A stretch of 64,000 bases of DNA. Source: Halothermothrix orenii H 168. GTDB taxonomy: Bacteria > Bacillota > Halanaerobiia > Halanaerobiales > Halothermotrichaceae. Numbering within the stretch: the first letter of the stretch is position 1; every line of letters begins with the position of its first letter. A program made the translations under genes and the position numbers. Shown in pieces: positions 35,044 to 43,508 of this stretch. Under the pieces are notes generated by a model. That model was not told the DNA's origin and ran no database searches. It saw only the letters and a program-made list of their open reading frames with translations. The DNA is taken from positions 869,937 to 933,936 of the forward strand of contig NC_011899.1 in assembly GCF_000020485.1 (NCBI RefSeq), in the 5' to 3' direction.

Positions 35044-36346
35044 TAAATATAAAAAGATCATAACTTCAAATTCTAAAGAATATTACAGGGACTTCTTAAG
35101 GGCTAAAAAAAAGGTGGAAAAGTCTACTGCATGGTATCATGGTCAACCGGTCGATTTTTTGTACCAGCCAATGTTTTTAACAGAAGATGATGTATCAAGA
35201 CTTAATTATTTGACATCAACATTAACCCGTATTTTAAACAAAGTCATTTTTCATTATAAAAATGATCCTGTATTCAGAAAACAATTTGGATTTCCACCCC
35301 TTATGGAAGAAATGATAATGATCGATCCGGGGTATAAAATTCCCTTTCCAGTAGCCAGGTTTGACATTTTTTACAGGTACGATGGAGGTCACAGTAAATT
35401 TTGCGAATTAAATGCAGATGGTTCATCTGCCATGAATGAGGCACAGGTTATACAAAAAATTATAAAAGAATCCCGGGGTTTTTCTTATTTTAAAAAAAGT
35501 TATGAAATTGAGGACTACGAACTTTTTTATTCATTAATAGATTCTATCCTCGATAATTTTAAAGAATATTGTAAGGATACTAATAAACACCCCAATGTAG
35601 CTATCGTTGACTTCGAGGGAGAAGGAACCATAAATGAATTTCTGGAATTTAAAAAAAGATTTATAAAACTGGGTTATAAAACCATAATATGTGATCCCCG
35701 TCAGTTAGAATACAGGGATGGAGCCCTTTATTTTGGAAATTTCAAAGTAGACCTTATTTATAGACGGGCTACCACCGGGCGACTTATTGAAGAAGCAGAT
35801 GATATTCAACCCCTTTTACAGGCTTATCGTGATAGAAATGTGTGTATAGTTGGTGGACTTGTCTCTCAGGTAATACATAATAAGGTTATTTTTTCTATTT
35901 TACATAATAAATCTTTAGTTGATTTTTTGAAAGATGATGAGCTAAACTTTATACAAAAACACATTCCCTTTACCAGGAAAGTTAATAAACAAGATAACAA
36001 ACTGGTGAAGGAAATAATAAATAACAGGGATAAATATGTTTTAAAACCCTTTGATCTCGCTGCTTCCAGAGGTGTCTATGTTGGAAGGGATTTTTCAAGG
36101 GAAGAATGGGAAGAATTAGTTAATAATATAGAGGATGATTATCTGGTTCAGGAATTTATTGATATTCCCAGAATTGAGATGTTAACTATAGATAAGGATA
36201 ATATATATTTTGAGAATTATGGATACCTGATTGGCTGTTTTTTATATAACCAGAATTTGAGTGGTTTTTATACGAGAGCCGGTCGTAAAAATATTATTGG
36301 TTCTATTGTTGAGTCCTTTACAGTTCCCAATTTTGTTGTGAGATAA
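35021..36346 (+). CDS. ATP-grasp ligase, glutathionylspermidine synthase-like
   Basis: A roughly 441-residue ligase of the ATP-grasp fold. FCELNADGSSAMNEAQVI in the middle, ANVAIVDFEGEG-like strands (here HPNVAIVDFEGEG), DLIYRRATTGRL, KYVLKPFDLAASRGVYVG (ATP lysine region) and DYLVQEFID can be seen. The order resembles the glutathionylspermidine synthetase C-domain rather than GshB. It overlaps the upstream ligase: AAAGGA at 35007-35012 suits TTG 35021 (or 35018) better than ATG 35012. The substrate is inferred to be the gamma-glutamyl product of its neighbour plus an amine or amino acid. Confidence 0.7.
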   Translation: MQALDLFNKYKKIITSNSKEYYRDFLRAKKKVEKSTAWYHGQPVDFLYQPMFLTEDDVSRLNYLTSTLTRILNKVIFHYKNDPVFRKQFGFPPLMEEMIMIDPGYKIPFPVARFDIFYRYDGGHSKFCELNADGSSAMNEAQVIQKIIKESRGFSYFKKSYEIEDYELFYSLIDSILDNFKEYCKDTNKHPNVAIVDFEGEGTINEFLEFKKRFIKLGYKTIICDPRQLEYRDGALYFGNFKVDLIYRRATTGRLIEEADDIQPLLQAYRDRNVCIVGGLVSQVIHNKVIFSILHNKSLVDFLKDDELNFIQKHIPFTRKVNKQDNKLVKEIINNRDKYVLKPFDLAASRGVYVGRDFSREEWEELVNNIEDDYLVQEFIDIPRIEMLTIDKDNIYFENYGYLIGCFLYNQNLSGFYTRAGRKNIIGSIVESFTVPNFVVR

Positions 36347-36386
36347 CAATATTTGGTTAATTGCTGGCCAAGGGGGTAAATTTCTT

Positions 36387-36674
36387 ATGAACCAAACTAA
36401 ACCTGTTAAAAAACATGTATATATATCTGGAAGAGTTCAGGGTGTTGGTTTTCGTTCTTTTTTAAAAAGTAACGCTGCCAGAATCGGCATTAATGGGTGG
36501 GTAAAAAACCTACCGGACGGACGGGTTGAAGCAGTTTTTGCAGGTGAAAAAGAAAAAGTAGCCCGTATTTTACAACTTGCTAAAGAAGGACCTGCCTGGG
36601 CCAGGGTTGATAATATTGAAGAAGAGGACCAGCCATATAAGAATGATTATAACGGCTTTAAAATTAAATTTTAA
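36387..36674 (+). CDS. acyP: Acylphosphatase
   Basis: Hydrolyses acyl phosphates such as acetyl or carbamoyl phosphate. A 95-residue protein with the family signature VYISGRVQGVGFRSFLKSNA (the Arg that binds phosphate) and GWVKNLPDGRVEAVFAG (the Asn for catalysis). AAGGGGG stands before ATG. It follows the ligase gene by 40 bp and could share its transcript. The following 95 bp to the transposon boundary contain no gene. Confidence 0.95.
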   Translation: MNQTKPVKKHVYISGRVQGVGFRSFLKSNAARIGINGWVKNLPDGRVEAVFAGEKEKVARILQLAKEGPAWARVDNIEEEDQPYKNDYNGFKIKF

Positions 36675-36759
36675 TAGTAAAAAAATAGTGGATGTTACGT
36701 AAAATTTATATTTTACGAAAAAAACATAATATTAACTTTAATTATGAGAAATATTTATT

Positions 36760-36769
36760 ATAATAACTT
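36760..36769 (+). repeat. Left 10-bp direct repeat of the putative composite transposon
   Basis: ATAATAACTT lies directly before the left end of ISLre2 copy A. The identical 10 bp follow the right end of ISLre2 element B at 55360-55369. It would be the target duplication of one 18.6-kb insertion. Confidence 0.7.
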
Positions 36770-36822
36770 GAACGTGTAAAATTTAAGTAGGAAAAGAAGG
36801 AAAACAAGGTATAGATAAAGAA

Positions 36823-36867
36823 ATAGAGACCTCAAACAAACCCGACCAAAGGAGTTGAGGTCTCTAT
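36823..36867 (+). promoter_or_regulatory. Stem-loop enclosing the transposase ribosome-binding site
   Basis: ATAGAGACCTCAA (36823-36835) pairs perfectly over 13 bp with TTGAGGTCTCTAT (36855-36867). The loop contains AAAGGAG (36848-36854), and the ATG at 36866 starts in the stem. The same arrangement, with changed bases, precedes the element B transposase (52337-52376), so the structure appears conserved and may limit translation from outside transcripts. Confidence 0.65.
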
Positions 36868-38245
36868 GGTAAATATTTTACTACAAAACATAACAGATAT
36901 CAATACCTTGGAGAAGGCAGCACTGGAACTTGCAAGGCAGATAATGGAGAAGGTAATAGAAAAGCTTGAAGAAGAGCTATTTAAAAATAAAGATAAAAAT
37001 TTAGAAGTAGTAAGATTTTTAGAAAGAACGATATCGACTAAAGTTGGAAACATCAAGCTTAGAAGGCGACTATATAAAGACCAAAAAACAGGAAAAAGCG
37101 TCATTTTACTGGACAAAAAACTGGGGTTAAAAAAGAAAAAAAGAGTAAGTGGAGAATACCTAAAACTGCTGGTAATACTGGCAAGTAAGATGAGCTACAG
37201 GCAAGTGGAGGAAGTACTGGCTGAAGCCGGTTTTCCCCATTTAAGCCATACAACTATCTTTAATGAAGTCAGGGATTTTGGAAAAAGGGAGTCAGAGAGA
37301 CTCAAACATGAAAAAGAGGAAGTATTCACTGGAGGTAAGATTTTAAAAGGAGAGGAAAAAGAAATACCACTACTATTCATTGAAGCTGACGGGATAATGG
37401 TTGGTAGTCAGGAAGAAGGAGGAAAGAAGCTGGAAATCAAACTGGGATTAATCCATGAGGGCTGGGAATACACTAGTCCAGCAAAAAAACGGAAGAGATT
37501 GAAGGAGCCACAAATAGTAGCAGGAGTCTATGGAAAAGCAGATGACTTTTATGAAGAATTAATCCATCAAATAAGCAAAAAATATAATCTTGAAAACACT
37601 TTAGTAGTATTAAACGGGGACGGTGCCAGCTGGATACAAAAGACCAGTAAGGAATACTTTGAAAATATAATAGTACAACTGGATAGGTATCATATAAAAA
37701 GAGATATAGGATTATACTTTGGAAGAGAAGTTGCAGATGATTTATGCAGGGTATTAGCAGAAGGAAGAAAGCAGGTATTTCTGGACACATTGGAATCGTT
37801 AATATGTATGGGAGAAACAGCTGAAAACCGAGAAAAGAGGAGGAAAATAATAAAGCATTTTAAAAAGTATGAAGAGCACTTATTAGATTACAGATATCGA
37901 ATACCAACAGAATTAAGGAATAAAGAATTACATGGGATGGGAGCAGCTGAGGGCTATGTGGATAAGAATGTGGCTCGCAGGATGAAGAACCAGGGAATGA
38001 ATTGGAGCAAAAAAGGTGCTGAGGCAATGGCTAGAATTTTAATGTTAAAACATAACAAGGAATTAAAAGAAAGACTTGGAGATCAGTATTACACAATAAA
38101 AAACCCGGTAAGGAAAATAAAATATATGTTTAAGAAAGTGGACAGGGATTGGAGTAAGTGGTTACAGGCAAAAATACCTGCAATAAATGGTCCAGATAGC
38201 GGTAAAGATTGGGTAAAAGCAATAAGAGGACTGGCAACTATTTAG
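36866..38245 (+). CDS. ISLre2-family transposase (UPF0236), copy A
   Basis: A 459-residue transposase of the ISLre2/UPF0236 type. Candidate catalytic acids lie in LLFIEADGIMV, LVVLNGDGASWIQKT with VQLDRYHIKRD, and GAAEGYVDKNVARRMKNQG. It is intact and differs from the copy C protein at about ten residues out of 459 (for example HTTIF against HTSIF). AAAGGAG lies in the loop of a hairpin just before ATG. Confidence 0.93.
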   Translation: MVNILLQNITDINTLEKAALELARQIMEKVIEKLEEELFKNKDKNLEVVRFLERTISTKVGNIKLRRRLYKDQKTGKSVILLDKKLGLKKKKRVSGEYLKLLVILASKMSYRQVEEVLAEAGFPHLSHTTIFNEVRDFGKRESERLKHEKEEVFTGGKILKGEEKEIPLLFIEADGIMVGSQEEGGKKLEIKLGLIHEGWEYTSPAKKRKRLKEPQIVAGVYGKADDFYEELIHQISKKYNLENTLVVLNGDGASWIQKTSKEYFENIIVQLDRYHIKRDIGLYFGREVADDLCRVLAEGRKQVFLDTLESLICMGETAENREKRRKIIKHFKKYEEHLLDYRYRIPTELRNKELHGMGAAEGYVDKNVARRMKNQGMNWSKKGAEAMARILMLKHNKELKERLGDQYYTIKNPVRKIKYMFKKVDRDWSKWLQAKIPAINGPDSGKDWVKAIRGLATI

Positions 38246-38321
38246 AATAAATATTTATGGGTTGTTTGAGGTGAAATATTCTTCCTACCTTTTCTTGACA
38301 CGTACTGAGCAGAATATCCTT

Positions 38322-38350
38322 TTGACAACAGGTAAAGAATCTGTTATAAT
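38322..38350 (+). promoter_or_regulatory. Perfect sigma-A promoter of the tetR-RND operon
   Basis: TTGACA (38322-38327), 17-bp spacer, TATAAT (38345-38350): consensus in all three respects. Transcription would start at about 38357, inside the operator. It begins only 17 bp inside the right end of IS copy A. Confidence 0.85.
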
Positions 38351-38356
38351 ACTGTA

Positions 38357-38374
38357 TGAATGAGTAGTCATTCA
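38357..38374. promoter_or_regulatory. TetR/FadR-type operator 1
   Basis: TGAATGA-GTAG-TCATTCA, a perfect 7-4-7 palindrome placed at the transcription start. It closely matches the Bacillus FadR box TGAATGAMTARTCATTCA (from memory). Repression of the consensus promoter is expected. Confidence 0.75.
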
Positions 38375-38426
38375 GTTTCCAAGGAATTTTATTAGATTTA
38401 TTTAGATTGGTATAGGGGGATCTATT

Positions 38427-38999
38427 ATGAAAATACGGGAAAATAAGAAAGAATTAATCAGAGAGGCAGCAATAAAAGTTATATCAAAATTTGGTTTTTA
38501 TAATACTACAACTGCCAGTATTGCAGAAGAAGCTGGTGTAGCAGTAGGAACAATTTATAATTATTTCACTAATAAAGAGGAGATATTGGAATACATATTT
38601 GCTGTTGAATTTGAAAAAAGAATGAGTTATCTAAAAGAGATTGCACAAGAAGATAGGTCTATATATGAAAAGATAGAATTATTTCTGGAAAAGCATTTTA
38701 TGGAGGTAAAAGAAAACCCCAGTCTGGGCAAGATTCTGGTCCGGGAAAAAGATTTTTCCCGAAAAAAGGGCAATATTGCTATTAATGAATATTTAAATAA
38801 ATTACCACTACTTATTGAGGAGATCTTAAATAAAAGTATAGAAAAGAAAGCCATTGAGCCCTGTAATACATATTTAATCTCAACAGCTTTATTTGGAGCT
38901 ATTCAGGGAATTGTAGAAAGGGCTGTTGGGGAGGAAGATTTTAATTTGTTTGATCAGGCTGCAGCAGAACTTGTAAAAATATTGAAAGAAGGAATATAA
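38427..38999 (+). CDS. TetR-family repressor, FadR-like
   Basis: A 190-residue regulator. Residues 10-55 form the TetR DNA-binding domain: AAIKVISKFGFYNTTTASIA, then EEAGVAVGTIYNYFTNKEEIL. The C-terminal helical ligand domain is variable, and ALFGAIQGIVERAV resembles FadR/YsiA-type repressors that answer to long acyl-CoA. It lies between two identical-architecture operators, so it is probably autoregulated and controls the export genes downstream. The ligand is inference: the downstream RND, LolA and barrel genes suggest a lipid-like molecule. Confidence 0.9.
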   Translation: MKIRENKKELIREAAIKVISKFGFYNTTTASIAEEAGVAVGTIYNYFTNKEEILEYIFAVEFEKRMSYLKEIAQEDRSIYEKIELFLEKHFMEVKENPSLGKILVREKDFSRKKGNIAINEYLNKLPLLIEEILNKSIEKKAIEPCNTYLISTALFGAIQGIVERAVGEEDFNLFDQAAAELVKILKEGI

Positions 39000-39015
39000 A
39001 AATTTCAAGCAGGAC

Positions 39016-39033
39016 TGAATGATCATTCATTCA
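39016..39033. promoter_or_regulatory. TetR/FadR-type operator 2
   Basis: TGAATGA-TCAT-TCATTCA, the same 7-4-7 architecture as operator 1, in the 56-bp gap between tetR and the RND gene. It could repress an internal promoter or act as roadblock. Confidence 0.7.
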
Positions 39034-39055
39034 TAAAAAGATAGGAGGGATTATT

Positions 39056-41350
39056 TTGCGAAAACTTGTTGATTTTACGACCAGGTATCCAATACCAATT
39101 ATAGTTATTTTAGTTTTACTAACAGTATTTTTCGGCTTTAATGCTCTGAATGTGACCATGACAACAAATATTAAGGATTTTTTCCCTGCTAGTGATCCCC
39201 GTGTACAGACATATGACAGGGTAGAAGAAACATTTGGTGGAGCTGAGTATATTATGGTTGCACTTAGTTCTGATGATATTTTTACAGAAGAAACCCTTAA
39301 GAAAATAAAAGAGATGACAAGGAGACTGGAAGAAATTGATGGTGTAGCTTCTGTGCAAAGTCTAACTTCTGTTGCAGATATCAAAGGTAATGATTTTGGA
39401 CTGGAAATCTCTGATCTAATTCCAGAGATTCCGGAAAATGAAGATGAAATGAAAGTATTAAAAGAGAAGGTGCTTTCAGATGATATGTATTCTGGATTTA
39501 TTGTCTCTGAAGATGGGAAAGCTGCCTTGAATATAATTGAAGTAGAAGTAGATGCAGATTCAGTAGCAGTTGCTGAAAAAGTATCTCAGGTAGTAGAGGA
39601 ATATAAAGGGCCAGAGAAAATATATATAACCGGTACCCCTGTTCTTAACAATGTACTGGCAGAATCTATGAAAGCAGATCTTTATAAACTCTTACCACTT
39701 GTTTTATTTATTATTGCCTTAATTCTATTTTTAGTTTTTAGGGATTTTAAAGGGGTTATCCTGCCTTTTTCAACTGTTGTGATCAGTGTGATCTGGACTT
39801 TAGGCTTAATGGGATTACTTGATAAACAGCTTTCCCCTTTAAATGCAGTAATGCCTGTTATTTTAATCAGTCTGGGTAATGCTTATGGTATATATATATT
39901 AAATCGCCACCGGGAGGAATTGGGATTAGGAAAAAAATCTTTATCTGCAGTGAAAGGTGCAGTAGTCTCAGTAGGTACGGCAGTATTGATGGCTGGTGGT
40001 ACAACTGTAGCTGGTTTTGCTTCAAATATCTTCAGTGATATTACACTGATGAAAGATTTTGGTATCTTTACTTCCTTTGGGGTTGCTTCAGCTCTTCTGG
40101 TTTCTCTGACAATGATTCCAGCAGTTTTAACTTTACTTAAGGAAAAGGTTTCTGAAGTTAAAGATATTTCCAGAAAAAAAGTTTCAGAAAAGAAAAATAA
40201 TAATGGAGTGCTTGCTAAAATAGCTAATTTCTTAGCAGATACAGGAATTGAACATCCAGTAAAAATTTTAACTGTTACTTTAGTAATTATTCTTCTTTCA
40301 ATCTGGGGATTAACTGGCCTTAAAACAGATAGTAATTTTTTTAATTTCTTTGCCCGGGATTCCCAACCTCGTATTGCATATGAGATGGTGAAAGATAAAT
40401 TTACCGGTTCTGAAAGTGTAGAGATAATTATTGAAGGTGATCTGCAGAATCCAGAAGTTCTACAAGCTATGAAGAAATTCCAGGATGCCCTGAAAGAAAC
40501 CGGTCTTGTAGGGCAGCCCACTTCTCTGGTCAATATTATTATGAGAACAAACCGGGCTATGCATGAAGGGGATGAAAACTATTATAGTATACCTGATAAT
40601 TCAAACCTGATAGCCCAATATTTATTGTTGTTAGAGATGAATGATAGTAGTTATCTCTCCCGTTTTACTACTGCAGAATACGATAAGGGCCGGATTCAGG
40701 CTTTAGTTAGAGATACTTCTTCTCAGGGAATTGAAGATTTAATGAATTATATTGAGGAGTATTCTGGAAAATATTTTGCTCCCCTGGGATTGGAGACTAC
40801 CACTACAGGTATCATTGTTTTAATTGATGCTCTGGCAGAGATGATTATTAGTGGTCAGATTAAAGGTCTTGTTTTCTCTCTTGTTGCTGTATTTGTTATT
40901 GTTTTATTTCTCCTTAAATCATGGCAGGGAAGTCTTCTTTCGGTTTTTCTGATTGCTATAGTAACCCTAATTAATTTTGGTACTATGGGTTGGAGTGGAA
41001 TAGCTCTGGATATAGTAACAGTTTTAATTAGTAGTATTGGAGTTGGTGTAGGAATAGATTATTCTATTCACATCTATTCCAGGTATTTAGAAGAAAAGAA
41101 GAAAGGTTTTTCAGTAGAGGAGGCTTTAAAAACCTCTGTAAGAACTACCGGTATTTCAATTATAGTTAATGCTGGAGCTGTTATAAGTGGTTTTGTAATT
41201 TTGACGATTTCCTCTTTTCCACCTTTCCGTTATTTTGGAATGTTGGTAAGTTTGATTATGTTGGTAGCATCTTCCGGAGCCATGCTCTGGATACCAGCAA
41301 TGATTATTTTTGCTGATAGATTTAAAACTAAAATAAAACTAAAAAATTAA
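39056..41350 (+). CDS. RND-family exporter (MMPL/HAE-3 type)
   Basis: An inner-membrane proton-driven exporter of 764 residues. It has two repeats, each with a first helix, a large extracytoplasmic loop and a bundle of helices: ITVFFGFNAL-type start (LLTVFFGFNALNVTMTTNIKD), and around residues 210-350 and 600-760 the helices with SLGNAYGIYILNRH and GVGVGIDYSIHIYSRY, where acidic residues in the membrane suit proton relay. TTG 39056 follows ATAGGAGGG. HAE-3 proteins often move hydrophobic compounds such as lipids or hopanoids. The adjacent LolA-like and barrel genes point to transfer across the periplasm to the outer membrane. Confidence 0.9.
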   Translation: MRKLVDFTTRYPIPIIVILVLLTVFFGFNALNVTMTTNIKDFFPASDPRVQTYDRVEETFGGAEYIMVALSSDDIFTEETLKKIKEMTRRLEEIDGVASVQSLTSVADIKGNDFGLEISDLIPEIPENEDEMKVLKEKVLSDDMYSGFIVSEDGKAALNIIEVEVDADSVAVAEKVSQVVEEYKGPEKIYITGTPVLNNVLAESMKADLYKLLPLVLFIIALILFLVFRDFKGVILPFSTVVISVIWTLGLMGLLDKQLSPLNAVMPVILISLGNAYGIYILNRHREELGLGKKSLSAVKGAVVSVGTAVLMAGGTTVAGFASNIFSDITLMKDFGIFTSFGVASALLVSLTMIPAVLTLLKEKVSEVKDISRKKVSEKKNNNGVLAKIANFLADTGIEHPVKILTVTLVIILLSIWGLTGLKTDSNFFNFFARDSQPRIAYEMVKDKFTGSESVEIIIEGDLQNPEVLQAMKKFQDALKETGLVGQPTSLVNIIMRTNRAMHEGDENYYSIPDNSNLIAQYLLLLEMNDSSYLSRFTTAEYDKGRIQALVRDTSSQGIEDLMNYIEEYSGKYFAPLGLETTTTGIIVLIDALAEMIISGQIKGLVFSLVAVFVIVLFLLKSWQGSLLSVFLIAIVTLINFGTMGWSGIALDIVTVLISSIGVGVGIDYSIHIYSRYLEEKKKGFSVEEALKTSVRTTGISIIVNAGAVISGFVILTISSFPPFRYFGMLVSLIMLVASSGAMLWIPAMIIFADRFKTKIKLKN

Positions 41351-41369
41351 AGAAAGGATGATCTTTATT

Positions 41370-42158
41370 ATGTTCAAAAAATTAACTGGAGGATTATTAG
41401 TTTTAAGTTTTCTGGTGCTTTTTCTTGGTATGGGGGCAGTGGAGGTGCTGGCTTTGACCGGGGAAGAAATTCTTGGAAATCTGGATGAGACTATGAAGGC
41501 AGATAATAAGATTATGGAACAGGAAATGATTCTCTATACTGGTTCTGGTAGTGAAAGAAATAGGGAGGTCAGAGTCTGGAATAAAATAGGTGAAGATGGA
41601 AGTGAAAAGATGTTGTTGAAGTTTACTGCTCCAGCTAATATTGCTGGTACTTCATTTCTAATTGTAGATGACGATATGTGGCTTTATATGCCGGCTCTGG
41701 GAAAGGTTAGAAGAATAGCCGGTTCAGCTAAACAGGGAAATTTTATGGGTAGTGATCTAACTTATGAAGATATGGAAGCACTGGGTAGTACTGGTTTTAA
41801 GAATGATTATATTGCAAAAGTGACAGCAGAAGAAGAAGGGAATAATGGAAGAGTATATCAGCTTGAGCTGATTCCCAGAGAAGGAGCTGGAGTTGCCTAT
41901 AGCATGCTGGAACTCATTGTTGATGGCAGTAAGTGGCTGCCTCTGGAAATCAAATATTATAACCAGTCGGGAGAACTGGAAAAAGTACTTACAACCTCTG
42001 GACATGAAAAAATTGAAGGGCGCTGGACAGCTACCAGAATGGAGATGGAGAATGTTATTGAAGGAAGTCGAACTGTACTGAAAGTAAAAAAAGTAAGCTT
42101 TAATGAAGAGATAGATAACCATATTTTTACCACTAGATATCTTGAGAGGGGGCTATAA
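41370..42158 (+). CDS. Outer-membrane lipoprotein-sorting (LolA-like) protein
   Basis: A 262-residue exported protein. A signal peptide (LLVLSFLVLFLGMGAVEVLA) is followed by a LolA/LppX-like half-barrel: NREVRVWNKIGEDGSEKMLL, LKFTAPANIAGTSFLIVDDD, MWLYMPALGKVRRIAGS and MGSDLTYEDM. The DLTYEDM pattern is typical of the family that accompanies RND exporters (PF17131-like). It probably carries a hydrophobic ligand through the periplasm. ATG 41370 is preferred over 41358, which is too close to AAAGGA. It is 19 bp after the RND gene and 3 bp before the barrel gene. Confidence 0.85.
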   Translation: MFKKLTGGLLVLSFLVLFLGMGAVEVLALTGEEILGNLDETMKADNKIMEQEMILYTGSGSERNREVRVWNKIGEDGSEKMLLKFTAPANIAGTSFLIVDDDMWLYMPALGKVRRIAGSAKQGNFMGSDLTYEDMEALGSTGFKNDYIAKVTAEEEGNNGRVYQLELIPREGAGVAYSMLELIVDGSKWLPLEIKYYNQSGELEKVLTTSGHEKIEGRWTATRMEMENVIEGSRTVLKVKKVSFNEEIDNHIFTTRYLERGL

Positions 42159-42161
42159 AAG

Positions 42162-43325
42162 ATGAGAAACTTAAAGATAATTGGTATTCTTTCATTGGTA
42201 CTGGTAATAACAATTTCTGGAGGTGTTCTGGCTTCTGATCTGCTAGAAGGAGAGTTTAGGCTAATTTCCAGTTATTTTGAGTATTATGATGAAAGGCATC
42301 CAGGACTGACAGCAGAACTTGATCTGATCTTTAAGAAGGCAAGTTGGTCAGATGAATTTTTATTTGAAATTAATGCTGAAGGTGATCTTAAGAATGATGG
42401 TTTTAATTGCAAACTAGGTGAAGTATATTATAAGTATTATGGTGAAAATTTTGATCTGGCTGTAGGTAGGCAGCTCTTAAGTTGGGGTACAGCAACTGAG
42501 TTCAATCCTACTGATAATATAAATCCTGTAATAGAAATGGGATTTTTCGCTGATAAAGAACCTATACCAATGGTTCAGGGAAAGTACTATCTGGATAATA
42601 ATTATACTCTGGAAGGAGTTATTATTCCTTATCATATAGCAACAATAGATGGTATTGAAATGGATGATACTCACATAAAGGCAGATCCTGTTCCTGATAA
42701 AATGGAAAACAGCGAATATGCAGTACGATTGAGTGCTAAAGGAATTAATGGTTTTGATTATTCCCTGAGTTTTATGCATGGGTTTGAGGATTATCCTACA
42801 ATTGGTATAAAAGAGACCCCATTTGGACCTTTACCAGACCCTGCTAATATTTATTATAGAGAATATAATATCCTTGGTGCTGATTTTGCTTCCAGTTATG
42901 AAGGTATAGGTTTCTGGGGTGAAGCTGCTTATTATATGCCAGATGAAGGTGAAGATTATTATAGTACTGTTCTTGGAGCTGATTATAAATTTGAGAATGG
43001 TCTATATCTATTAGGCCAGGCTATCTACCGTAAGGATCAAATGCTCCAGAAAAATACCCTACTACAGGGAGCAGTAGAAAAATCACTGGCACAGATTCAT
43101 ACAATGAGAACAGGTCTAGTTTATAATCTGGATACAGAAGGTATTATGTTACAGCCAGAACTTGAACTTTCTTTATCTGATACAGTGACCCTTAATATAA
43201 ATTATAGATATATAGATGGTGAGCTAATGACAGGTGGTATACCTGATAATATTCCTGGCAATATTTTAATGGGTAGCAATCTAATGGAAAACAGTTTTCA
43301 AGCAAAACTCGTTTATGCATTTTAA
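42162..43325 (+). CDS. DUF1302-like outer-membrane beta-barrel
   Basis: A 387-residue exported protein: signal peptide ending GGVLASD, then strand-rich sequence with EVYYKYYGENFDLAVGRQLL and SWGTATEFNPTDNINP, close to the DUF1302 barrel pattern. It ends FQAKLVYAF with a C-terminal Phe. It would be the outer-membrane exit or receiver for the RND/LolA pathway. It is the last gene of the operon; a hairpin at 43396-43434 follows. Confidence 0.78.
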   Translation: MRNLKIIGILSLVLVITISGGVLASDLLEGEFRLISSYFEYYDERHPGLTAELDLIFKKASWSDEFLFEINAEGDLKNDGFNCKLGEVYYKYYGENFDLAVGRQLLSWGTATEFNPTDNINPVIEMGFFADKEPIPMVQGKYYLDNNYTLEGVIIPYHIATIDGIEMDDTHIKADPVPDKMENSEYAVRLSAKGINGFDYSLSFMHGFEDYPTIGIKETPFGPLPDPANIYYREYNILGADFASSYEGIGFWGEAAYYMPDEGEDYYSTVLGADYKFENGLYLLGQAIYRKDQMLQKNTLLQGAVEKSLAQIHTMRTGLVYNLDTEGIMLQPELELSLSDTVTLNINYRYIDGELMTGGIPDNIPGNILMGSNLMENSFQAKLVYAF

Positions 43326-43395
43326 AAGATAATTGGATGAACAAAAAGATTTGTTTTAACATTTTGTTTTCGTACCAAAATAGCATGAAAAAAAG

Positions 43396-43436
43396 GAAAG
43401 AAAGAGAGTTTTTTCAAAAAAATCTCTTTCTTTCTT
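43396..43436. terminator. Stem-loop after the RND operon
   Basis: GAAAGAAAGAGA (43396-43407) pairs perfectly with TCTCTTTCTTTC (43423-43434). Only TTGATT follows, so its efficiency is uncertain. Confidence 0.6.
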
Positions 43437-43508
43437 GATTATTTGTGATATATATCATAGCAACAGTTAAGAAAAAGGGATAATATATTAATTAAGGTGG
43501 GGATAATT

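Larger units (their letters stand above)
36770..38305 (+). mobile_element. ISLre2-family insertion sequence, copy A
   Basis: A 1536-bp element with imperfect terminal inverted repeats GAACGTGTAAAA (left) and, reversed from the right, GTACGTGTCAAG. Boundaries were fixed by comparison with copy C (52429-53964), which has the same length and a clear target duplication. Copy A itself has no duplication of its own. It encodes one transposase. Confidence 0.85.
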
